NCBI GenBank assembly: GCA_965234475.1
Contig: OZ248397.1
Location: 372,001 to 436,000 of the forward strand
Length of the DNA stretch: 64,000 nt
Reading direction: 5' to 3'
Source of the DNA: Methylopumilus sp947499625
GTDB taxonomy: Bacteria; Pseudomonadota; Gammaproteobacteria; Burkholderiales; Methylophilaceae
Under the pieces are notes generated by a model that was not told the origin of the DNA, made no database searches, and worked only from the letters and a program-made list of their open reading frames with translations. The position numbers and the translations under genes are program-made. This document shows positions 28,541 to 37,552 of the stretch, in pieces; position 1 is the stretch's first letter, and each line of letters starts with the position of its first letter.

Positions 28541-28903
28541 ATGCCTAGAGTAAAACGTGGTGTCACCGCTAGAGCGAAACATAAAAAAGTTTTAGCACTT
28601 GCTAAAGGTTATCGCGGCCGTCGCAAAAATGTATACCGTATAGCTAAACAAGCAGTGATGAAGGCAGGTCAGTATGCATACCGTGACCGCCGTCAGAAAA
28701 AACGTCAATTTAGAACACTATGGATTGCGCGTATTAACGCTGCATCTCGTGAATGTGGTCTTACATATAGCCGTTTCATGAATGGCCTTAAGAAAGCTTC
28801 TGTTGAAGTGGATCGTAAGGTATTAGCAGATATGGCAGTATTCGATAAAGCAGCTTTTGCTAAGTTTGTCGAAATTGCTAAATCTGGTTCAGGAGCAGCA
28901 TAA
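28541..28903 (+). CDS. rplT: 50S ribosomal protein bL20
   Basis: A 120-residue protein starting MPRVKRGVTARAKHKKVL, with the family motifs AKGYRGRRKNVYRIAKQAV and RRQKKRQFRTLWIARINAA. It binds 23S rRNA early in assembly and, in other bacteria, represses its own operon. A terminator follows. Confidence 0.98.
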   Translation: MPRVKRGVTARAKHKKVLALAKGYRGRRKNVYRIAKQAVMKAGQYAYRDRRQKKRQFRTLWIARINAASRECGLTYSRFMNGLKKASVEVDRKVLADMAVFDKAAFAKFVEIAKSGSGAA

Positions 28904-28917
28904 AAATTATTATTTTT

Positions 28918-28946
28918 AAAAGGAGGCTTCTAGCCTCCTTTTTTTT
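28918..28946 (+). terminator. Intrinsic terminator after rplT
   Basis: AAAGGAGGC and GCCTCCTTT form a 9-bp stem with loop TTCTA, followed by a run of eight T residues. It separates infC-rpmI-rplT from pheST, although some read-through is usual at this place. Confidence 0.93.
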
Positions 28947-28962
28947 ATTAAAATGATAGTCA

Positions 28963-29946
28963 ATGAATAATCTCGAACACACCTTAAAAGAAGCCCGTGA
29001 AGATTTTGATCAGTGTCAGTCTGTGACGGATCTTGATCAGGCAAAAGCCAAATACCTAGGTAAGACTGGTGTCTTAACAGAAGCACTTAAATCATTAGGT
29101 AAATTATCCGCAGAGGAAAAGCCTAAAGTAGGGGCTGAGATCAATGTCGTTAAGCAAGGTGTTGAAGAAGCCTTAGAAAAAAGACGAGAAGCTATTTTAA
29201 ATACCTCACAAGCTAAACAGCTTGCAGAGGAATCATTAGATGTTACTTTACCTTCAAGAAAAGAAGATCAAGGCAGTCTACATCCTGTCACACAAACACT
29301 TCATTGCGTTGAATCACTTTTTCATTCGATTGGTTTCTCAGAAGTACACGGCCCACAAATTGAATCTGACTTTTATAATTTCACAGCTCTCAATATTCCA
29401 GAGTCGCACCCAGCTCGAGCGATGCATGACACATTTTATATTGATGAATCTTATGTGTTAAGAACACACACGTCTCCTGTGCAAATTCGTCATTTGGAAA
29501 AAAATAAACCACCACTTAAAATTATTTCGCCAGGTCGCGTTTATCGCGTTGATTCTGATGCAACACATTCGCCGATGTTTCACCAGGTTGAAGGTTTGTG
29601 GGTTGATCAACAAGTAAGCTTTGCAGATCTTAAAGGTGTTATTGAAGATTTTATCCAAAACTTTTTTGAGAATAAAGATTTAAAAGTACGCTTCAGACCT
29701 TCTTATTTTCCATTTACAGAGCCTTCTGCTGAAATAGATATGAGCTGGAAGGGCGGTTGGCTTGAGATTGGCGGCTGCGGTATGGTACATCCAGAAGTAT
29801 TTAAACATGTAGGTATCGATTCAAATCAATATCAAGGATTTGCTTTTGGGTTAGGCATAGAGCGCTTAACAATGTTACGTTACGGCGTTCAAGATTTACG
29901 CCACTTTTTTAATAACGATTTACGTTTTCTTCAGCAATTTATTTAA
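28963..29946 (+). CDS. pheS: Phenylalanyl-tRNA synthetase alpha subunit
   Basis: A 327-residue class II synthetase subunit: N-terminal coiled-coil tRNA-contact region, then the catalytic domain with HPARAMHDTFY, RTHTSPVQIR (motif 2 region), FHQVEGLWVD and FGLGIERLTMLRYG (motif 3). With PheT it forms the alpha2beta2 enzyme. It starts 17 bases after the terminator. Confidence 0.99.
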   Translation: MNNLEHTLKEAREDFDQCQSVTDLDQAKAKYLGKTGVLTEALKSLGKLSAEEKPKVGAEINVVKQGVEEALEKRREAILNTSQAKQLAEESLDVTLPSRKEDQGSLHPVTQTLHCVESLFHSIGFSEVHGPQIESDFYNFTALNIPESHPARAMHDTFYIDESYVLRTHTSPVQIRHLEKNKPPLKIISPGRVYRVDSDATHSPMFHQVEGLWVDQQVSFADLKGVIEDFIQNFFENKDLKVRFRPSYFPFTEPSAEIDMSWKGGWLEIGGCGMVHPEVFKHVGIDSNQYQGFAFGLGIERLTMLRYGVQDLRHFFNNDLRFLQQFI

Positions 29947-29958
29947 AGATATCTTAAT

Positions 29959-32310
29959 ATGCAATTTTCTGAAAATTGGTTAAGGTCATACGTCAATACA
30001 TCACTTGATAGTGATGCACTTAACCATGTCATGATTATGGCAGGCTTAGATGTCGATGACTCTCATCCTCTAGGCGCATCTTTTAGTCACGTTGTGGTAG
30101 GTGAGATTGTTTCAATTAAAAAACATCCTGATGCAGATCGACTTCAAGTGTGTGATGTTAATATTGGTGATAAGACATTACAAATTGTATGTGGTGCATC
30201 AAATGCAAGACAAGGCATTAAAGTGGCATGTGCATTAGTTGGTGCTAAATTACCTGCAATTGATATTAAGGAAGCAAAAGTACGTGGTGTTGAATCATTC
30301 GGCATGCTCTGTTCATTAAAGGAATTAGGATTAGCTGAAGAAGCAGAAGGCATTTTAGAATTAAGCCATGATTTAAAAAATGGTAGTGATTTGAGAGTGG
30401 CGCTTGATCTTAATGATCAAATTACGACATTAAAATTAACGCCTAACCGAAGCGATTGTTTAAGTGTATGGGGAGTAGCTCGAGAAGTAGCTGCCATCAG
30501 TGCTTCTTCACTTTCGCCTATTACTTATGAAGTCAATCCAATCAAGCAAAGTGAAAAGAAAAACGTACACATTGAAGAAAAATCAGCATGCCCACGTTAC
30601 TGTGGCCGCATCATTAAAAATGTAGACAATACAAAAACATTACCTGATGGGATCATCTCGAGACTTGAGCGTTCCAATATTAAATCAATCAGCCCTATTG
30701 TTGATATCACTAATTATGTATTACTTGAAATTGGACAGCCGCTTCATGCGTTTGATCATAATCAATTGCAAGGTGATGTCATTGTAAGATTTGCAAAGTC
30801 TGAAGAGCCTATTCATTTACTCAATGATACAAAAATTAAATTATCTAAAAAAGATTTGGTTATTGCAGACAATTCAGGTGCGATTGCATTTGCAGGTGTG
30901 ATGGGTGGTATGTCATCGTCAGTGACTGAAAGGACTCAAAGTATTTTCTTAGAAAGTGCCTTCTTTGATCCTAATATAATCGCTGGTAAAGCGAGAGCTT
31001 ATAATTTATCAACAGATTCATCTTACCGTTTTGAGCGTGGTGTTGATTTCGCGAACACACGTCTTGCATTAGAGCGCGCTTCATCTCTTATTATTGAATA
31101 TTGTGGCGGTGAAGCAGGCGAAATCACGGAAGTTGTCAATGCCTTACCTAAGCGCAGTGAAATTCACCTAAGACTTAAAAAATTAAATGCTATTTTAGGT
31201 ATTGAAGTACCGAGCCAAGATGTTGAGCGCATATTTCATCAATTAGGTTTTGAAGTCAGTAAGACAATTGAAGGATTTAAAGTCACGCCCCCTTCTTATC
31301 GATTTGATATTGCAATTGAAGAAGACCTTATTGAAGAAGTAGTTCGCTTGTATGGTTACGACAAAATACCTTCTCATCATCCCGTCAGTCATCAGGCGAT
31401 GTTACCAAGTTCTGGAGCTTCTCAGCGCGACCTTAAAGAGATACTTATATCACGCGGCTTTTATGAAGTGGTCACTTACAGTTTCATTGAAGATGAGATT
31501 GAGAAATTATTTCATGGAAATTCAAATCCTATTCAATTAAAAAATCCAATCGCAAGTCAGATGTCAACGATGCGATCATCTTTATGGGGTAGTCATCTTG
31601 AAGTCTTAACTTATAATTTAAATCGCCAAGTGTCGCGTTTAAATATTTTTGAGATTGCACAAACCTTCCAAGGTGCGAAAAAAGATTTTATTGAGACTGA
31701 AGTCATATCAGGATTAAGTTACGGTAGCTTTATGCCTGAGCAATGGTCCGACAAGATACGCGATATTGATTTTTATGACATGAAAGCGCATATTGAAGGA
31801 TTAACATCCAAACCACTCACATTTAAAAGAAGTGACAAGACGCCTTTAGCTCTTCATCCAGGACAATCTGCAGAAGTCTTTTTAGAGGGTCAGTCAATAG
31901 GCTGGGTAGGCAAATTACATCCAAAATGGCAGCAACACTTTTCTCTTCCAAAAGCCCCCCTAATCTTTGAATTAAAAATAGAGATACTTTTACAAGATAA
32001 AGCGTTTCAATACGAAGATATCTCAAAATTCTTACCTGTAAGACGAGATATTGCCATCGTGGTGGATGCATCAGTCGAGGTAGATTCAATTTTAGATGCA
32101 GTGTATAAGGCTAAAATTCCATGCCTAAATAGAATAGCTTTATTTGATCTTTACCAAGGAAAGGGCATCGCTGAAAACAAAAAAAGTGTTGCATTTCTGA
32201 TACTTATGCAGGATACTTCAAAGACATTAGTTGATAGTGAAGTTGACTTTTCCGTATCAAAAATCGTTGAATTACTTGAAAAACAATTTGGCGCAACGCT
32301 CCGCAACTAA
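29959..32310 (+). CDS. pheT: Phenylalanyl-tRNA synthetase beta subunit
   Basis: A 783-residue subunit with the N-terminal EMAP/tRNA-binding domain (VVGEIVSIKKHPDADRLQVC), B5 and B3/B4 editing domains, a core domain, and the C-terminal ferredoxin-like anticodon-binding domain (FLPVRRDIAIVVD). Normal length; 12 bases after pheS. Confidence 0.99.
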   Translation: MQFSENWLRSYVNTSLDSDALNHVMIMAGLDVDDSHPLGASFSHVVVGEIVSIKKHPDADRLQVCDVNIGDKTLQIVCGASNARQGIKVACALVGAKLPAIDIKEAKVRGVESFGMLCSLKELGLAEEAEGILELSHDLKNGSDLRVALDLNDQITTLKLTPNRSDCLSVWGVAREVAAISASSLSPITYEVNPIKQSEKKNVHIEEKSACPRYCGRIIKNVDNTKTLPDGIISRLERSNIKSISPIVDITNYVLLEIGQPLHAFDHNQLQGDVIVRFAKSEEPIHLLNDTKIKLSKKDLVIADNSGAIAFAGVMGGMSSSVTERTQSIFLESAFFDPNIIAGKARAYNLSTDSSYRFERGVDFANTRLALERASSLIIEYCGGEAGEITEVVNALPKRSEIHLRLKKLNAILGIEVPSQDVERIFHQLGFEVSKTIEGFKVTPPSYRFDIAIEEDLIEEVVRLYGYDKIPSHHPVSHQAMLPSSGASQRDLKEILISRGFYEVVTYSFIEDEIEKLFHGNSNPIQLKNPIASQMSTMRSSLWGSHLEVLTYNLNRQVSRLNIFEIAQTFQGAKKDFIETEVISGLSYGSFMPEQWSDKIRDIDFYDMKAHIEGLTSKPLTFKRSDKTPLALHPGQSAEVFLEGQSIGWVGKLHPKWQQHFSLPKAPLIFELKIEILLQDKAFQYEDISKFLPVRRDIAIVVDASVEVDSILDAVYKAKIPCLNRIALFDLYQGKGIAENKKSVAFLILMQDTSKTLVDSEVDFSVSKIVELLEKQFGATLRN

Positions 32311-32345
32311 TCTCATATTTAATACCGATTTAAAAGTAGGCCGTG

Positions 32346-32648
32346 ATGACATTAACTAAAGCAGATTTATCTGAAATTTTATTTGACCGCGTAGGTTTAA
32401 ATAAGCGTGAAGCCAAAGATATGGTGGAAGCTTTTTTTGAAGAAATTCGCAACGCACTCGAAAATGGTGACAGTATCAAATTATCTGGTTTTGGCAATTT
32501 TGAACTAAGAAAAAAATCAGAAAGACCAGGACGTAATCCTAAAACAGGTGAAGAGATTCCAATCAAAGCAAGACGTGTAGTAACTTTTCACGCAAGTCAA
32601 AAACTAAAAAGTAATGTAGAAGAGAACTACTCTGGAAAGAAAGCTTAA
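32346..32648 (+). CDS. ihfA: Integration host factor alpha subunit
   Basis: The protein MTLTKADLSEILFDRVGLNKR is a typical IHF-alpha start; an in-frame GTG lies one codon upstream (32343), but the ATG gives the usual 100 residues. The DNA-bending beta arm is visible as FGNFELRKKSERPGRNPKTG, with the intercalating proline at GRNPKTGEEIPI. IHF is a sequence-specific DNA-bending dimer used in transcription and site-specific recombination. It follows pheT, as in most proteobacteria, and overlaps the MerR-type gene. Confidence 0.98.
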   Translation: MTLTKADLSEILFDRVGLNKREAKDMVEAFFEEIRNALENGDSIKLSGFGNFELRKKSERPGRNPKTGEEIPIKARRVVTFHASQKLKSNVEENYSGKKA

Positions 32649-33072
32649 ATCACCCGTCTTACCTGAAATACCTTCAAAGAGATATTTTGCAATCGGAGAG
32701 GTAAGTGAGCTTTGTCTCGTCAAAGCGCACGTGCTGCGATATTGGGAGCAGGAGTTCGATCAACTCAAAGACGTCAAGCGACGTGGCAATCGACGTTATT
32801 ATCAAATACCTGAAGTTCTTCTTATTCGTAAAATTAGAGAGCTTTTGCACGACGAAGGCTTTACGATTCAAGGTGCTAAACAGCGACTTAAAGATAAAAA
32901 TTTTGTTAAAGAAGTAAAGCAAGCTGAGCCGCCTAGAGAGCTTCAAGTGACCACACAGGGTCAAGTTGAGTTGCCTTTAGAAAATCTCAATCAATCCAAT
33001 TCACTTGCCGGTCTTAATATAAAATCGATTAAAGACGAATTGCTCAACATCATAGATCTGCTTAAAAAGTAA
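32632..33072 (+). CDS. MerR-family transcriptional regulator with probable CTG start
   Basis: The winged-helix domain begins KRYFAIGEVSELCLVKAHVL and continues RYWEQEFDQL, typical of the MerR regulator behind ihfA in betaproteobacteria. The first standard start (GTG 32731) would cut off half of this helix-turn-helix. In the upstream stretch between an in-frame TAG and that GTG there is no ATG, GTG or TTG; the one plausible start is CTG at 32632, inside the end of ihfA, giving 146 residues and an ERKLKSPVLPEIPSK leader. The C-terminal part is charged, possibly a coiled coil. No metal-binding cysteine pair is visible, so the effector is unknown. Confidence 0.8.
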   Translation: MERKLKSPVLPEIPSKRYFAIGEVSELCLVKAHVLRYWEQEFDQLKDVKRRGNRRYYQIPEVLLIRKIRELLHDEGFTIQGAKQRLKDKNFVKEVKQAEPPRELQVTTQGQVELPLENLNQSNSLAGLNIKSIKDELLNIIDLLKK

Positions 33073-33092
33073 TTTATCATTGTTTTAATTTT

Positions 33093-33169
33093 CGGGGCGT
33101 AGCGCAGCCTGGTAGCGTACTTGCATGGGGTGCAAGGGGTCGTGAGTTCGAATCTCACCGCTCCGACCA
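33093..33169 (+). tRNA. tRNA-Pro(GGG)
   Basis: A 77-nt cloverleaf: acceptor CGGGGCG/CGCTCCG with one G-T pair, anticodon loop ATGGGGT on stem CTTGC/GCAAG, and encoded CCA. Its usual place behind ihfA-merR is kept. Confidence 0.96.
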
Positions 33170-33225
33170 ATTAAATCAATGACTTACGTAAAAAAGCAGT
33201 AATCTCAAATCCTCTCTCTTTTCTC

Positions 33226-33249
33226 AATGGGTATACTAATGGGTATACC
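33226..33249 (+). repeat. Tandem TGGGTATAC motif downstream of tRNA-Pro
   Basis: Two copies of AATGGGTATAC (33226-33236 and 33238-33248) lie 57 bases after tRNA-Pro and 20 bases before the next gene. Such short direct repeats next to a tRNA end often precede integrase genes in other elements, but no integrase follows here. Confidence 0.5.
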
Positions 33250-33268
33250 ATCTAAAAAGGAAGATTAA

Positions 33269-33634
33269 ATGAATAATGATGATTTCAAACTAATTGAATC
33301 AACCATCCAACACTATATTGATGGAGCTAAATCAGGTAAAGGTGATGATATGAAGCCTGCATTTCATAAAGATGCCACTATTTTTGGTTACATTGGAAGT
33401 GATTTATTTGCGGGACCCATCCAAAAGCTTTTTGATTGGAATGATGAAAATGGACCTGCTACTGATATCGTCACCAAGATCGCACATATGGATATTGAAG
33501 GTTCTATCGCAACAGTAAGATTAGAGTCAGATAATTGGACAGGTCACAAATTTACTGATTTTTTTACGCTACTTAAAGTGGATGGTGATTGGAAAATTAT
33601 GAACAAGATATTCCATCTGCATGCAGAGAATTAA
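33269..33634 (+). CDS. NTF2-like / lumazine-binding-type protein
   Basis: A 121-residue cone-fold protein of the SnoaL/NTF2-like superfamily, closest in pattern to the putative lumazine-binding group: an N-terminal helix IESTIQHYIDGAKSGKG, then FHKDATIFGYIG, a central IATVRLESDNWTG strand and the C-terminal FFTLLKVDGDWKIMNKIFH. Such proteins are small enzymes or ligand binders; nothing shows which here. A good ribosome binding site (AAGGAAG) precedes the ATG. It is followed by sthA after 46 bases. Confidence 0.75.
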   Translation: MNNDDFKLIESTIQHYIDGAKSGKGDDMKPAFHKDATIFGYIGSDLFAGPIQKLFDWNDENGPATDIVTKIAHMDIEGSIATVRLESDNWTGHKFTDFFTLLKVDGDWKIMNKIFHLHAEN

Positions 33635-33680
33635 ATGAAGCAATTTCTTAAATGATAAAGAAAGCTACTAAGAAAATTGA

Positions 33681-35099
33681 TTGAATAAATTGACTTCATT
33701 TGATTACGATCTTATTGTTATTGGTTCTGGCCCCTCGGGTCAGCGTGCCGCAATTCAAGCAGCTAAAATTGGTAAACGCGTTTCAATTATTGAAAAAAAT
33801 AAATCTGTTGGTGGAGTCTGCACCAATACAGGAACGATTCCATCTAAAACTTTTAGAGAAGCAGCGCTTCATCTTTCTGGATTTCGCCAGCGGGGCATAT
33901 ATGGATCATCTTATCGAGTAAAGCAAGACATTAGCATTGAGGATTTACTCTTTCGAGTCCAGCAGGTGATTAATTTAGGAATTGATTTAGTAAAAAATCA
34001 GATGTCAAGAAATCGTGTTGAGCTTATTGAAGCCAAAGCATCTTTTATTGACCCCCATAGAATTGAATTGACTTCAGATAATGGGGATGGAAAACATCAG
34101 ATTACTGGAGATAAAATTGTTATTGCATGTGGAACAGATGCGGCACGTGATAGCAATTTACCATTTGATGGGCAGCGAGTATTTACAAGTGACGATATAC
34201 CGGGACTAAAACAACTTGCACGATCAATTATTATTGTTGGTGCAGGTGTGATTGGTGTTGAATATGCAACTATGTTTGCAGCGCTTGGTATTAAAGTTAC
34301 GATTATCGATAAACGAGCTACATTACTCCCATTTTTAGATCATGAGATTTCCGCAGCACTGACTTATGTCGCCCAGCAAAATAATATTACGATGCGACTT
34401 AGTGAAGAAGTTGTGAGTATGCAAATTATTGAAAGCGATATCAAGACAGTCGAAGTTAAATTAAAAAGCGGTAAAGTACTTCGCGCTGAAGCTTGTCTCT
34501 ATTCTATTGGACGCATCGGCGCAACAGAAAATCTTGCTCTTGATCGTGCAGGAATAAATAGAGATGATCGTAACCGCATCACAGTGAATGAATATTTTCA
34601 AACTAATATTTCTCATATTTACGCTGTTGGAGATGTAATTGGATTTCCTGCATTAGCATCTGCATCTTATGAACAAGGACGTGCTGCTGCTAGACATGCT
34701 TTTGGTATTAATGACGAACTTAAATCAGGTATTGGACTTTCTCCTTACGGAATTTATACCATACCTGAAATTTCAACTATAGGAAAAAGTGAACATGAAC
34801 TCACTGACGAAGGTGTACCTTATGAAATCGGAAAGGCACACTATAGAGAAATTGCACGAGGACAAATTATTGGAGATAGTACGGGTATCCTAAAGTTGAT
34901 TTTCAATCCAGATGATAAAAAAATACTTGGTATCCATATTCTTGGAGAAGGCGCAAGTGAATTAATTCATATAGGACAGGCTGTTATGGCACACGAAGGC
35001 ACCATCGATTATTTTGTAAATGCAGTATTTAATTTTCCGACACTTGGAGAATGTTATAAAACAGCAGCACTTGATGGGCTCAATCGCTTGTCTATTTAA
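33681..35099 (+). CDS. sthA: Soluble pyridine nucleotide transhydrogenase
   Basis: A 472-residue flavoprotein of the disulfide reductase family. It has the FAD motif VIGSGPSGQRAAIQAA, the segment GGVCTNTGTIPSKTFREA in which the second redox cysteine is replaced by Thr as in SthA, the NAD(P) motif IIIVGAGVIGVEYA, and the C-terminal dimer domain with FNFPTLGECYKTAALDG. It balances NADH and NADPH. The start is TTG at 33681; no ATG fits. In a methylotroph this would help convert NADPH/NADH from formaldehyde oxidation (inference). Confidence 0.93.
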   Translation: MNKLTSFDYDLIVIGSGPSGQRAAIQAAKIGKRVSIIEKNKSVGGVCTNTGTIPSKTFREAALHLSGFRQRGIYGSSYRVKQDISIEDLLFRVQQVINLGIDLVKNQMSRNRVELIEAKASFIDPHRIELTSDNGDGKHQITGDKIVIACGTDAARDSNLPFDGQRVFTSDDIPGLKQLARSIIIVGAGVIGVEYATMFAALGIKVTIIDKRATLLPFLDHEISAALTYVAQQNNITMRLSEEVVSMQIIESDIKTVEVKLKSGKVLRAEACLYSIGRIGATENLALDRAGINRDDRNRITVNEYFQTNISHIYAVGDVIGFPALASASYEQGRAAARHAFGINDELKSGIGLSPYGIYTIPEISTIGKSEHELTDEGVPYEIGKAHYREIARGQIIGDSTGILKLIFNPDDKKILGIHILGEGASELIHIGQAVMAHEGTIDYFVNAVFNFPTLGECYKTAALDGLNRLSI

Positions 35100-35138
35100 T
35101 AATCTTGTATACTTAATCTTTAATTAAAGGAAAACACT

Positions 35139-35444
35139 ATGAATAAGTTATTAGTTTCAACAATTGTTAGTTCTCTCTTATTTACTATGAATGCTTTTGC
35201 TGAAAACAATCCTAAGGGAGATGATGCAAATAAACAGGCAAACTTCGCAAAAAATAAAGCCATGCATATTGAAGGTATCCAAAGCAGGATAGTAGTTTTA
35301 CAAACTGTTTTAAGTTGTGTAAGTGCTACAACAGCTCGCGAACAAATGCATGCTTGTCATGAAAAGGAAAAAAGTGCAATGGAAGCAATTCGTGCGAAGC
35401 ATGAAGCGCAAAAAACTGCCGATGAAACTTCAAGACCTAAATAA
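35139..35444 (+). CDS. Small secreted protein of unknown function
   Basis: A 101-residue protein with a clear Sec signal peptide (MNKLLVSTIVSSLLFTMNAFA, cleavage after AFA) and a hydrophilic, helical mature part with two cysteines (LQTVLSCVS and MHACHEKEK) spaced 18 residues apart. A strong ribosome binding site (AAAGGAAAA) precedes it. I do not recognise a family; it looks like a small periplasmic helical protein. Confidence 0.75.
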   Translation: MNKLLVSTIVSSLLFTMNAFAENNPKGDDANKQANFAKNKAMHIEGIQSRIVVLQTVLSCVSATTAREQMHACHEKEKSAMEAIRAKHEAQKTADETSRPK

Positions 35445-35469
35445 AATATTTCACATTTAGAAAGTTCAT

Positions 35470-35643
35470 ATGAAAAGATACATGGTGTATGCATTTGAAA
35501 CAGTATCTTATGCTGAAGAGGTTGAAGCACATTCTGAAGATGAAGCGATTGATGTATTTAAAGATTTAATTTCACAAAGAAGTATTATTCCTGCTAGTTC
35601 AGAAGGTTTGGAAATAGAGTCTGTCGATATCATAGAGGATTGA
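35470..35643 (+). CDS. Small conserved-looking acidic protein
   Basis: A 57-residue ORF starting MKRYMVYAFETVSYAEEVEA, with pattern of alternating strands and a helix (SEDEAIDVFKDLISQ) that looks like a small alpha/beta domain. The acidic composition and the spacing (26 bases after the previous gene, 2 bases before the next ATG) support a real gene. Family unknown. Confidence 0.6.
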   Translation: MKRYMVYAFETVSYAEEVEAHSEDEAIDVFKDLISQRSIIPASSEGLEIESVDIIED

Positions 35644-35645
35644 CG

Positions 35646-36920
35646 ATGATTTGGTTCAAAAGTAAGCGTTTATTGAATACCAGCGGATCTGTATTAAATT
35701 TATTATGGGTAAGTTTTTTCTTAATAGCTACTTTCAGTGCGATATGGCGGTGGTTTGGAAAGGGTGATTCTGCAGTTTTCACAACGATGGTAGATAGCCT
35801 TTTTTCTATGGCTAAATTATCCGTCGAAGTAATGGTGTTACTTTTTGGAACACTAACACTCTGGTTAGGTTTTTTAAAGATCGCGGAACATGCAGGACTA
35901 GTTAAGAAAATAGCGGAATGGCTTTCACCATTATTTAAACGGTTAATGCCAGAAGTACCTAAAAATCACCCTGCAGTAGGTTTTATGACTATGAATTTTA
36001 TTGCGAATGGATTAGGTCTCGATAATGCAGCAACCCCTATTGGACTTAAAGCGATGCGATCATTGCAGTCACTTAACCCAAAGCCGGCAGTTGCTAGTAA
36101 TGCACAGATTTTCTTTTTAGTCATGAATGCTTCATCGCTAACCTTGCTTCCAGTATCTATTTTTATGTATCGTGCGCAGCAAGGAGCACCAGATCCGACA
36201 TTAGTTTTTTTACCCATACTTTTAGCAACCAGTGCTTCAACCTTAGCAGGTTTTTTATCTGTAGCTTTCATCCAGCGTATTAAATTACGCGACCCAATTG
36301 TGCTTGCTTGGTTAATGGGTGTAACAACTTTTTTAAGTATACTTATTTTTTTCTTAAGCAGTCTCTCGGCATTAGCTTTAGCATCTTTTTCATCTTTATT
36401 AGGTAATACGACACTCTTTGGATTAATTATTATTTTTTTACTTGCTGGTATTTTGCGAAGAGTTCCCGTTTATGAGTCTTTTATTGAAGGTGCTAAAGAA
36501 GGCTTTGATGTAGCAAAAAATTTACTACCATATTTGGTGGCTATGTTATGTGCTGTTGGTGTTCTTCGTGCATCAGGCGCCCTTGATATGGTTCTAGATA
36601 TGATTCGATATGGCGCTGAAAGTTTTAACTGGGATACGCGTTTTGTAGATGCATTACCTACAGCACTTGTGAAGCCTTTTTCTGGAAGTGCCGCAAGAGC
36701 TATGCTCATTGATACCATGACAACACATGGTGTTGATAGCTTCCCATCACTTTTGGCAGCAACTGTGCAAGGGAGTACTGAAACTACTTTTTATGTTTTA
36801 GCAGTTTATTTTGGTGCGGTTGGTATTCAGCGAGCACGACACGCAGTTGGTTGCGCACTATTTGCAGATCTTGCTGGTGTCCTAGCTTCTATTGCTGTTT
36901 GTTATTGGTTCTTTGGATAA
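35646..36920 (+). CDS. Nucleoside-recognition (SpmA-SpmB fusion) membrane protein
   Basis: A membrane protein of about 424 residues. The N-terminal half matches the SpmA type (FGTLTLWLGFLKIAEHAGL, MNFIANGLGLDNAATPIGLK) and the C-terminal half the SpmB type (KPFSGSAARAMLIDTM, GSTETTFYVLAVYFG), both with the nucleoside-recognition/gate domain. The motif pairs look intact, so it may move a small solute; the transported molecule is unknown, and sporulation is not involved in this lineage. The start is ATG 35646; the TTG two codons upstream overlaps the previous stop. Confidence 0.85.
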   Translation: MIWFKSKRLLNTSGSVLNLLWVSFFLIATFSAIWRWFGKGDSAVFTTMVDSLFSMAKLSVEVMVLLFGTLTLWLGFLKIAEHAGLVKKIAEWLSPLFKRLMPEVPKNHPAVGFMTMNFIANGLGLDNAATPIGLKAMRSLQSLNPKPAVASNAQIFFLVMNASSLTLLPVSIFMYRAQQGAPDPTLVFLPILLATSASTLAGFLSVAFIQRIKLRDPIVLAWLMGVTTFLSILIFFLSSLSALALASFSSLLGNTTLFGLIIIFLLAGILRRVPVYESFIEGAKEGFDVAKNLLPYLVAMLCAVGVLRASGALDMVLDMIRYGAESFNWDTRFVDALPTALVKPFSGSAARAMLIDTMTTHGVDSFPSLLAATVQGSTETTFYVLAVYFGAVGIQRARHAVGCALFADLAGVLASIAVCYWFFG

Positions 36921-36939
36921 AATTATTTAATAAGGATAG

Positions 36940-37239
36940 ATGATGAATACATTCATGATGATTATGTATGGGGGTATTCTTTTTTTAATTGCTGCTTTTT
37001 TTTTCGCGTTCCTTTCATGGAAGATTTATCAAAAGAATAAAAAAAGTAAGCAATTGAAAAACTTATATTGGGCGCGTGTTATTTCTGCAATTCTTTTAAC
37101 TCCCTATATATTTTTCCAATATATATTTTCTGATCTCACTTATCTCCCGATCAGAATTACTTTTGTAGTTTTTTCTTTTTTCATTCTTTATCTTCTTGTA
37201 AAAAGATGGGGCAAAAAATCGACATTAAGACGTAAATGA
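36940..37239 (+). CDS. Small membrane protein of unknown function
   Basis: A 99-residue protein with three predicted transmembrane segments (about 8-28, 47-63, 70-88) separated by lysine-rich loops (YQKNKKSKQLKN), ending in a basic tail. Two ATG codons at 36940 and 36943 are possible starts, after the ribosome binding site AAGGA. It overlaps the next gene by 4 bases, so the two are co-translated. Confidence 0.65.
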   Translation: MMNTFMMIMYGGILFLIAAFFFAFLSWKIYQKNKKSKQLKNLYWARVISAILLTPYIFFQYIFSDLTYLPIRITFVVFSFFILYLLVKRWGKKSTLRRK

Positions 37240-37505
37240 TTACTGTTAAATTAATTACGGGATCTGATTTTGAAGTAGTGGTTAAATCAAAGTCGACCAC
37301 TCAACATAAGGTTCATGTCTCAAATGATTTTTATAAGTTGCTAACTGATGCCAAGTTTTCTTACGAAAATTTAATTAAAGCGTCGTTTGAATTTCTGTTA
37401 GAGCGAGAATCTAATAACTCCATACTTTCTCAGTTTGATTTAAAGGTCATTTCTCACTATTTCCCCGAGTATGAAAAAGAGATTAAGAGGCGGCTGAAGG
37501 CTTAA
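37236..37505 (+). CDS. Hypothetical protein, coupled to the membrane protein upstream
   Basis: An 89-residue cytoplasmic protein with a beta-rich N-terminus (MITVKLITGSDFEVVVKSKS) and a helical C-terminus (ASFEFLLERESNNSILSQF, then FPEYEKEIKRRLKA). I recognise no family. The ATGA overlap with the preceding gene indicates translational coupling. Confidence 0.6.
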   Translation: MITVKLITGSDFEVVVKSKSTTQHKVHVSNDFYKLLTDAKFSYENLIKASFEFLLERESNNSILSQFDLKVISHYFPEYEKEIKRRLKA

Positions 37506-37552
37506 TCTTTCGTATACAATAATCATTTAAACAACCTATAAAGAGGCGATAT

